This document shows, piece after piece, positions 13,699 to 20,040 of a stretch of 20,040 nt of DNA. Position numbers and translations under genes: made by a program. How positions within the stretch are numbered: position 1 is the first letter of the stretch; each line of letters begins with the position of its first letter. Source of the stretch: Syntrophaceae bacterium UBA1411 (lineage in GTDB: Bacteria > Desulfobacterota > Syntrophia > Syntrophales > Smithellaceae); assembly GCA_002304995.1 (NCBI GenBank), contig DBPV01000132.1, positions 782 to 20,821 on the forward strand, given 5' to 3'. The notes beneath the pieces are model-generated. The model made no database searches. It saw only the letters and a program-made list of their open reading frames with translations, and had not been told where the DNA came from.

Positions 13699-15513
13699 AT
13701 GAGCGTTTGGGACAGAGAATCACTCTTCAAAAAAATATTTATCGTTTCCGACTGGGCCAACCGCTTTCGCCGGGGGGTGACAGTTCTGTCCGGGTTTACC
13801 TTCGCCCTGTGCGTCCTGCTCCTGGTCTGTCTGCTCCTTTTCGATTTCGGCTTCCGCCGGACGGCGGTTGACGAGGATGTCATTTTCCGGACCTATCAGC
13901 TGTTGTTTCTGCTTTTGTTTCTGGCCCGGCTGCTCATCGAGCTCATGGCGTTTCGGCCGGCAAAATGGTTTGCTGTGGCGTTTCGGATACTGGTTTTGCT
14001 CGCCGCCGCGCTCATTTTTGTTTTTCAGGCCGGTCTCTTTCCCCAGGCTTCGCCCGCCTGGGGAAATGCCCTCGGCGGGAAAAGCGCTCTGGTCTGGATT
14101 TCGCTTGCGCTCGCGCTCACGCAGACGCACCGCATCTCGCATTATCTCAACAGCATCAACGTTTCCGCTTCCTTTCTTTTCGCGGGCAGCTTTCTTACCA
14201 TGATTCTGATCGGCAGCGGCCTGCTTCTGCTGCCCAACGCCACCGTTCAGCCTATCAGCTACTATGAGGCGTTCTTCACCGCCGCCAGCGCGGTTTGCGT
14301 GACCGGCATGATGATTCTCGATCCGTCAGCGGTGTTTTCCCCCCTGGGCAAAGGCATCCTGCTGGTTCTGGTTCAGATCGGCGGCCTGGGCATCATGACG
14401 TTCACCGGATTCTTCAGCTATCTTTTTCTGGGGTCGGCCTCCCTGAAAGACCGGTTTACCCTCAAGGATTTCTTTTCCGGCGAACAGCTGGAAGGTCTGT
14501 ACAAACTGCTGCTGAAAATTCTCCTGTTGACCATTCTCGTGGAGGCGGCGGGAGCGGTCGTCATTTACCGGCTTCTGGAAGGCGACTGGGCCGATAAAAC
14601 GCACAGCGCCGTTTTCCATTCCATCTCCGCCTTCTGCAACGCGGGCTTTTCACTTCCCCCCCACGGTGGACAGGCTGTGTATCTCCGGGCCAACGAACCG
14701 CTGCAACTTGTTATCTGCTTTCTGGTGATTCTCGGCGGCATCGGTTTTCCGCTCTTGCTTCATCTCTACACCTTCCTCAAGCATAAACTGAGGGCTTCGC
14801 TTCAGATGCTCTCCGGCAGAAAAATTCCCCGGGAAACGCTGCGGCCGGCTCTCGGCGATCACCTTGCATTGAACACGACAATTGTGTTATTAATCGGCGG
14901 AGCCGTCCTGTATTATGTTTTAGAGACCGGCGGAGCGCTCACGGAAACCTTTGTCCCCTCCCAGGGCGTCAAGGCCTTCGTGGCCAGCGTTAATGCGCGG
15001 ACCTCCGGTTTCAACATGATGGATCTGACTCAGTGGTCCTACCCCACTCTCTTTCTGACGATGTTTCTGATGTGGGTGGGCGCTTCGCCCGGATCGACGG
15101 GGGGCGGCATCAAGACCACCACGCTGTCCATCGCCGTCCGGACGGTGATCAACTTCCTTCGGGGAAGAAACAGGCTGGAAATCGGCAATCGGGAAATCGG
15201 CGCGGCGACGATCATCCGGGTGTTCGCCATCATTTTCCTTTCGCTGATTTTTGTTTTCTGCGCTTTTATGCTGCTTTTGATTTTCGAACCGGGCAGAAAT
15301 CCGGTTCACCTGCTGTTTGAATGTTTTGCCGCTTTTTCCACCACCGGTCTGTCCGTCGCCAACACGGCGACGCTGGGCACGCCCAGCCAGGTCGTGCTCC
15401 TGATTCTGATGTTCGTCGGTCGTATCGGCCCGGTCATTTTATTATCGGGGTTGCTTTTAACAAAAACCGGCCGTCTGTACCGCCTGCCGGTAGAGGAAAT
15501 AAAGATTAATTGA
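13699..15513 (+). CDS. trkH: TrkH/KtrB-type potassium uptake channel subunit
   Basis: This 604-residue inner-membrane protein is the K+-conducting subunit of a Trk/Ktr system. The four selectivity-filter loops are VCVTG (199-203), CNAGF (313-317), RTSGFN (434-439) and STTGLS (547-552), each with the conserved Gly. SPGSTGGGIKTT (463-474) is a further family block. The first 150 residues add about four hydrophobic segments before the core; KtrB is near 450 and TrkH near 480 residues. The start ATG 13699 has GGGAGGGA (13677-13684), with a 14-nt spacing that is somewhat long. A GTG at 13651 is an alternative that would add 16 residues. It is followed after 1 nt by its regulatory partner TrkA. Confidence 0.95.
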   Translation: MSVWDRESLFKKIFIVSDWANRFRRGVTVLSGFTFALCVLLLVCLLLFDFGFRRTAVDEDVIFRTYQLLFLLLFLARLLIELMAFRPAKWFAVAFRILVLLAAALIFVFQAGLFPQASPAWGNALGGKSALVWISLALALTQTHRISHYLNSINVSASFLFAGSFLTMILIGSGLLLLPNATVQPISYYEAFFTAASAVCVTGMMILDPSAVFSPLGKGILLVLVQIGGLGIMTFTGFFSYLFLGSASLKDRFTLKDFFSGEQLEGLYKLLLKILLLTILVEAAGAVVIYRLLEGDWADKTHSAVFHSISAFCNAGFSLPPHGGQAVYLRANEPLQLVICFLVILGGIGFPLLLHLYTFLKHKLRASLQMLSGRKIPRETLRPALGDHLALNTTIVLLIGGAVLYYVLETGGALTETFVPSQGVKAFVASVNARTSGFNMMDLTQWSYPTLFLTMFLMWVGASPGSTGGGIKTTTLSIAVRTVINFLRGRNRLEIGNREIGAATIIRVFAIIFLSLIFVFCAFMLLLIFEPGRNPVHLLFECFAAFSTTGLSVANTATLGTPSQVVLLILMFVGRIGPVILLSGLLLTKTGRLYRLPVEEIKIN

Positions 15514-15514
15514 C

Positions 15515-16195
15515 ATGAGATACATCGTTATCGGTTTGGGATTTTTCGGTTCATCGCTGGCGGCCAAGCTGACGTCGCTGGGGCATGAAGTGATCGGGAT
15601 CGACCGGCGCGCAGAGCGGGCGGACGAACTCAAGGACAAGATAACCAACGTCCTGATCATGGACTGCACCAAGCAAAATACCCTGCAATCGCTGCCGCTG
15701 TCGGATGTGGACGCCGTCATCGTCGCGATCGGCGAAGACATCGGCTCGTCGATCCTGATCATCTCGATGCTGAAAAGACTGAAAGTGAACAGAATCATCG
15801 GACGGGCCATCAATCCCATGCACCAGCACATTCTCAGCGAACTGGGAATCGAGGAAATCACCCATCCCGAAGAAGACACCGCCACGGAACTGGCCACCAT
15901 GCTGATGCTGAAAAACACGGTCAATACGATGATGCTCAACGAACGGATCATCGTTGCCGAGTTGAAGGTTCCAGAAGTCTATATCGGCCACACGCTGGAG
16001 GCGATCAATCCGGAAAACCGCTTCGGCATCCGGCCCGTGGCCGTGAAAATCGCTCCGGCGGAAAAAGGCCTGACCGCCCTGTTTAACCGGGACTTTCAGG
16101 TGGACCTGTCCTGCGACCCGCACCGTCCGCTCGCGGAAAAAGACCGGCTCATCGTCATCGGCAGGCTCGACGACATCAAGCGCTTCGTGGACTGA
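15515..16195 (+). CDS. trkA: TrkA/KtrA-type RCK regulatory subunit
   Basis: This 226-residue cytoplasmic protein gates the K+ channel. The RCK_N Rossmann domain begins MRYIVIGLGFFGSSLA, with the glycine motif at 7-12, and ends its second strand at Asp30, which favours NAD(H) or ATP/ADP binding. An RCK_C domain covers roughly 140-226. A single RCK pair is the KtrA form rather than the duplicated E. coli TrkA. The start ATG 15515 is 1 nt after the trkH stop, so translation is probably coupled. The antiporter gene follows after 16 nt. Confidence 0.95.
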   Translation: MRYIVIGLGFFGSSLAAKLTSLGHEVIGIDRRAERADELKDKITNVLIMDCTKQNTLQSLPLSDVDAVIVAIGEDIGSSILIISMLKRLKVNRIIGRAINPMHQHILSELGIEEITHPEEDTATELATMLMLKNTVNTMMLNERIIVAELKVPEVYIGHTLEAINPENRFGIRPVAVKIAPAEKGLTALFNRDFQVDLSCDPHRPLAEKDRLIVIGRLDDIKRFVD

Positions 16196-16211
16196 CCGGG
16201 AGAATGACGCC

Positions 16212-17417
16212 ATGACCTACTATGTTCTGATCGCCTTCTGCGTCATTATTCTGCTCGCCTACATCTTCGACGTAACGGCCAAGCACACGAAAATCCCCGG
16301 CGTCATCCTCCTGATTCTGACCGGCATGGCCATCAATTACCTGGCGGACTTCCTGAAGATCAGCATTCCGAACATGTCCGGTTTGCTGCCCGTCATGGGA
16401 ACGCTGGGGCTGATCCTGATCGTCCTGGAGGGCAGCCTGGACCTGACCGTCAGCCGGGACAAAGGCCGCTTGATTATCGGCTCCGTATCCTCCGCCATTC
16501 TGCTGTTTACCGTTTTGACCGGAATTTTCACCTACATTGCCGTGAACTTTCTCCACTACGATCTCCAGGCGGCCGTCATCAACATCATTCCGCTCGCCGT
16601 GATCAGCAGCGCCGTCGCCATTCCGTCGGCGGCCGGGCTCCAGCCGTCCGACCGGGAATTCGTCACGTATGAAAGCTCCCTGTCGGATATTGTCGGCATC
16701 CTCATCTTCGATTTCATCTTGCTCAGCAGCGGATCGCTCGCGTCCGGCGCCCTGCGGTTTGTGGCCGAGCTTGTGCTGACGCTCCTGGCCTCCATTTTGT
16801 TCAGCGCCGGCCTGGCCTTGCTGCTGCACAAGATCTCCCATCATGTGAAATATGTCATCATCATGACCGCCATCATCCTGGTTTATGCGCTGGCCAAGCT
16901 CATTCATCTGCCTTCGCTGCTCGTCGTTCTGATCTTCGGGTTGGTCATGAACAACAATGTTCTTCTGCAGAACAGGTTTTCACGGCAGATCATCAATTTC
17001 GAAGAATTCAACGCGGAGCTCTCCTCCTTTAAAAACATTGTGGCGGAGCTGACGTTCGTCATCCGCTGCTTCTTTTTTATTCTTTTCGGATTCTACACGA
17101 GCGTCGCGGACCTCCTGAATCTGAACAATCTGCTCTTTTCCGTGTCCATTACGGCCGCCATTTTCATTCTGCGGGCGCTTTACTTTAAAATTATCCTGCG
17201 CGCGCCGCTCAATCCTCTGGTCTATTTCGCCCCCCGCGGGCTCATCACCATCTTGCTTTTCCTCAGCATCCCGTCTGCGATGCTGTTGCCTTTCATGAAT
17301 GTCGGAGTGGTCACCCAGGTCATCTTCCTGACGATTCTGATGATGACCTTCGGCAATATGATCTTTCGCCGGGCCGCGCCCGGCGCGCAAAATAAACAAG
17401 AACAGGAGTCCTTGTAA
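16212..17417 (+). CDS. CPA-type monovalent cation:proton antiporter
   Basis: This 401-residue inner-membrane protein has about 11-12 hydrophobic segments. The CPA1-like motif in the ion-binding helix appears as ESSLSD (Glu154 to Asp159), where NhaP-type proteins have ES-x-LND. The conserved segment ISSAVAIPSA precedes it. The APRGLIT block near the C-terminus also fits NhaP-type antiporters. It should exchange Na+ or K+ for H+ and so set cytoplasmic cation level and pH. Its place behind trkH-trkA suggests K+/H+ balance. The start ATG 16212 has GGGAG at 16198-16202, 9 nt away. I cannot see which cation it prefers. Confidence 0.88.
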   Translation: MTYYVLIAFCVIILLAYIFDVTAKHTKIPGVILLILTGMAINYLADFLKISIPNMSGLLPVMGTLGLILIVLEGSLDLTVSRDKGRLIIGSVSSAILLFTVLTGIFTYIAVNFLHYDLQAAVINIIPLAVISSAVAIPSAAGLQPSDREFVTYESSLSDIVGILIFDFILLSSGSLASGALRFVAELVLTLLASILFSAGLALLLHKISHHVKYVIIMTAIILVYALAKLIHLPSLLVVLIFGLVMNNNVLLQNRFSRQIINFEEFNAELSSFKNIVAELTFVIRCFFFILFGFYTSVADLLNLNNLLFSVSITAAIFILRALYFKIILRAPLNPLVYFAPRGLITILLFLSIPSAMLLPFMNVGVVTQVIFLTILMMTFGNMIFRRAAPGAQNKQEQESL

Positions 17418-17425
17418 CAAGACAT

Positions 17426-20040
17426 ATGCTTTCCATCCTGGGAATAGATATCGGTTCGGTTGCGCTGTCTGTTGTCGTCATCGATAACGGCGGCGCCGTC
17501 ACCGCGTCCTTTTATCAGTTTCACCGCGGCGCCATCGCTGAAACCCTGCGCGCCATGCTCGCGGCCGTCGACATCCGCACGATCGGCGGCGTTGCCATGA
17601 CGATGTCCGGGCCGGACATTCTGCACGATGTCCCGCGCTATGACACCCAAATCGCCATGATCGCCGCGGTAAAAAAATACCACGCCGGAGCGGGCAGCAT
17701 TCTGTTCATCGGCGGCGAGAACTTCGGCCTCATTACCTTCAGCAAGGAAGGCGACTATGAACGGTTCCGGTCAAACTCGTCGTGCGCCGCCGGCACGGGC
17801 AGTTTTCTCGACCAGCAGGCCAAACGCCTCAATTTGAAAAGCATCGAAACCCTCACGACGGTCGCCTTCTGCAACCAGAGCAACACGCCGAAAATCGCCA
17901 CGCGCTGTGCGGTATTTGCCAAAACGGATCTGATCCACGCCCAGCAGGAAGGCTATTCCATCGGACAAATCAGCGACGGCCTGTGCGAGGGGCTCGCCAA
18001 AAACGTCATCGACACGCTGATGCCCGACGCGGGCGTCCGCGCGCCGCTGGTCCTCGCGGGCGGCGTTTCCATGAACGCCGCCGTGGTCAAGCATTTCCGC
18101 AATCTTCTCAAAACCGAGCCCGTCATCGGCGAATACAGCCATCTTTACGGCGCGATCGGCGCGGCGCTGCTTTTTCTGGAAGAATCAACGCCGGCTCCGC
18201 TGAACGCGACGTCGTGGGACGATCTGTTTGTCCGGGAAACGAAAGAAAAGACTTACGGCTATCCGCCCCTGTCGCTGTCGCTTTCGACCTATCCGGATTT
18301 TGCCGCCGGGGAAAACTGGCTGCACCAGCCGGCCGGCGGGCACGCCGCCGTCGAAGTGGACGTTTACCGGCCACTGGAAAGAAAGCAGTCCGTCTATCTG
18401 GGAATCGACATCGGCTCCACGAGCACCAAGGCGGTGGTCATCAACGAACAAAACGGCGTTCTGGCCGGTTTTTATACGCAGACTGCGGGCGCGCCGGTGC
18501 GGGCGCTGCAGGCGGTCTTCGAAGCGCTCGACGCCGTCGCCTGCAAACACGCCTGCGAACTCGTCTTCAACGGCGTGGGCACCACCGGCTCGGGCCGCAA
18601 GTTCATCGGCCGGATCATCGACGCCGATCTGATCATCGACGAAATCACCGCACATGCCCGCGCCGCCTACGAACTCAACAACGACGCAGACACGATCATC
18701 GAAATCGGCGGCCAGGACGCCAAGTTCACCACCCTGAAAAACGGCATGGTGACGTCCTCCATCATGAACAACGTCTGCGCCGCGGGCACCGGCAGCTTCA
18801 TCGAGGAGCAGGCCGTCAAGCTGGGCGTTGCTCTCGCCGACTACGCCGGGCGGGCGTTGAACACCCCCGCGCCCGTTTCGAGCGACCGCTGCACCGTCTT
18901 CATGGAGCGCGACATCAACAACTATCTCACGGAAGGGTATTCGGTCGATGAAGTGCTGGCCAGCGTCCTGCATTCCGTCTGCGAAAACTATCTGGCGAAG
19001 GTCGCCGTCGAAGCCGGCATCGGCGACAATATCTGCTTTCAGGGCGCCACGGCCCGCAACAAGGCGCTGGTGGCGGCGTTCGAACACCGGTTGAGAAAAC
19101 CCATCTTCGTCTCCCGGTTCTGCCACCTGACCGGCGCGCTGGGCAGCGCGCTGATCCTTTCGGAAAACGCCTGCCGCAGCTCCGCGTTCCGGGGGCTGTC
19201 GCTCTACCGCGAAACGATCCCCGTAGAAAACGAAGTCTGCGAACTGTGCCACAACAACTGCAAGATCAACAAAGTCACGGTCCAGGGAGAAACCGTGGCC
19301 TTCGGTTTTCTGTGCGGCCGGGACTACGACACCAAACACTACGTCGGCACGGGCAAAAAGCGCTACGACCTCATCAAGGAACGCGGCAAGGCCTTTCCTG
19401 CGGCAAAAAAAACTGCCGGCTTCAAGAAGACGGTCCGGATCGGCATTCCCAACGCCCTGTATCTGGCCGAGGAGATGCCGCTGTGGAAACATTTTTTCGC
19501 CACGCTCGGCGTGGAGGTCGTCACTTCGGAAAGCCTGAAGAACGCCATCAAGACCGGAAAAAAACATTCAGGAGCGGAATTCTGCGCGCCTATGAACGCC
19601 TTTTTCGGCCATGTGCATTATCTCGCGGACAAGTGCGACCACCTCTTTCTGCCCTTCTACCTGGAAGCCGCCAAGTCCAAAGACGAGGATTACCGGTACT
19701 CCTGCTACTACACGCAGTTTGCGGCCTCGATTGCCGCGGGCATCAAGAGCCTGCGTCTGAAAAACAAGCCCGTGATGCCGGTCATCGATCATCATTCGTT
19801 CCAGTCGCGCATTGAACTGTTCGCCCTCCTGAAGGCGATTTTGAACACCGGCTACTGGGAAATCTACAACGCCTACGAGGCAGCGCTCTCTTATTACAAC
19901 GAGGGCCGCAGCAACCTGATCAACATCTACCATCGGGAGAAGCCCGCGGAGGATGCGATCGGCGTGGCGCTTTTGGGGCGGCCGTATGCCATCATGCAGA
20001 ACTCCATGAACAAAGGCATTCCCGACATTTTCAGCGCGCT
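17426..20040 (+). CDS. Two-module BadF/BcrA-type acyl-CoA dehydratase activase-related protein (3' truncated)
   Basis: The frame is open for 871 codons to the window edge; relatives reach about 1400 residues. Two ASKHA ATPase modules start at Asp8 (GIDIGS) and Asp328 (GIDIGSTSTK). Module 1 has IGGEN and module 2 has IGGQD. Each carries the Cys pair that holds the [4Fe-4S] cluster in 2-hydroxyacyl-CoA dehydratase activators: CAAGTGSF at 120-127 with Cys161, and CAAGTGSF at 451-458 with Cys489. A third part (about 600 on, DUF2229-like) has Cys605, 608, 612 and 630 and FCAPMNAFFG, resembling the dehydratase/reductase partner family. By analogy it would use ATP to inject low-potential electrons; the substrate is unknown. 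The start ATG 17426 is 8 nt after the antiporter stop, with AGGAG rather far away (17404-17408). Confidence 0.9.
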   Translation, partial: MLSILGIDIGSVALSVVVIDNGGAVTASFYQFHRGAIAETLRAMLAAVDIRTIGGVAMTMSGPDILHDVPRYDTQIAMIAAVKKYHAGAGSILFIGGENFGLITFSKEGDYERFRSNSSCAAGTGSFLDQQAKRLNLKSIETLTTVAFCNQSNTPKIATRCAVFAKTDLIHAQQEGYSIGQISDGLCEGLAKNVIDTLMPDAGVRAPLVLAGGVSMNAAVVKHFRNLLKTEPVIGEYSHLYGAIGAALLFLEESTPAPLNATSWDDLFVRETKEKTYGYPPLSLSLSTYPDFAAGENWLHQPAGGHAAVEVDVYRPLERKQSVYLGIDIGSTSTKAVVINEQNGVLAGFYTQTAGAPVRALQAVFEALDAVACKHACELVFNGVGTTGSGRKFIGRIIDADLIIDEITAHARAAYELNNDADTIIEIGGQDAKFTTLKNGMVTSSIMNNVCAAGTGSFIEEQAVKLGVALADYAGRALNTPAPVSSDRCTVFMERDINNYLTEGYSVDEVLASVLHSVCENYLAKVAVEAGIGDNICFQGATARNKALVAAFEHRLRKPIFVSRFCHLTGALGSALILSENACRSSAFRGLSLYRETIPVENEVCELCHNNCKINKVTVQGETVAFGFLCGRDYDTKHYVGTGKKRYDLIKERGKAFPAAKKTAGFKKTVRIGIPNALYLAEEMPLWKHFFATLGVEVVTSESLKNAIKTGKKHSGAEFCAPMNAFFGHVHYLADKCDHLFLPFYLEAAKSKDEDYRYSCYYTQFAASIAAGIKSLRLKNKPVMPVIDHHSFQSRIELFALLKAILNTGYWEIYNAYEAALSYYNEGRSNLINIYHREKPAEDAIGVALLGRPYAIMQNSMNKGIPDIFSA

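Noticed and set aside
17782..18951. 389-codon plus-strand ORF rich in Arg
   Set aside because: It is a shadow in another frame of the activase gene, whose frame shows clear ATPase and Cys motifs.
18185..19567. 460-codon minus-strand ORF
   Set aside because: It is long because of high GC codon bias on the opposite strand of the activase; no recognisable domain and no ribosome site.

Overview
The window reads as chromosomal DNA of a Gram-negative bacterium with G+C somewhat above 50%. Signal peptides, outer-membrane beta-barrels ending in Phe and a lipoprotein support this. The closest fit I can argue is Desulfobacterota (former Deltaproteobacteria), perhaps Syntrophales. The argument rests mainly on the very long BadF/BcrA-type activase protein at the right edge, and the placement is an inference. 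I see no phage genes, transposases, CRISPR arrays, rRNA or tRNA. Coding density is high and most genes sit in tight same-strand operons.

Iron and metal block (1-6633). The left edge cuts the last codons of a Fur-family regulator. A good Fur box (291-309) follows, then two overlapping feoA genes, feoB and a small FeoB-associated Cys-rich membrane protein (3403-3567). The first FeoA carries a His/Cys-rich insertion. An outer-membrane beta-barrel gene follows (3648-4427). A convergent ZIP-family metal transporter (4544-5449, minus strand) separates it from a paralogous beta-barrel gene (5860-6633). Both barrel genes have a related inverted repeat 23-24 nt before their start codon, and the second seems to keep a relic of the end of the Cys-rich gene. 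A second Fur-like box lies between the convergent barrel and ZIP genes.

Envelope operon (6699-11673). A near-consensus sigma70 promoter precedes five closely spaced genes: a class-3 aldehyde dehydrogenase, a lipoprotein SppA-type peptidase, an ABC ATPase with its ABC-2 permease, and a secreted zinc phospholipase C / S1-P1 nuclease-like enzyme. A convergent BASS-type transporter (11691-12608, minus strand) closes the block.

Small barrel gene (12956-13558). It has its own promoter, a leader of about 120 nt and a strong intrinsic terminator.

Potassium and proton block (13699-right edge). A TrkH/KtrB-type K+ channel subunit with an unusually long N-terminus is followed by TrkA/KtrA and a CPA-type cation:proton antiporter. 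Only 8 nt later begins a giant two-module BadF/BcrA-like activase, truncated by the window edge after 871 codons. Its two ATPase modules each carry the Cys pair that holds the [4Fe-4S] cluster in activator homodimers, so it looks like a covalently fused dimer.
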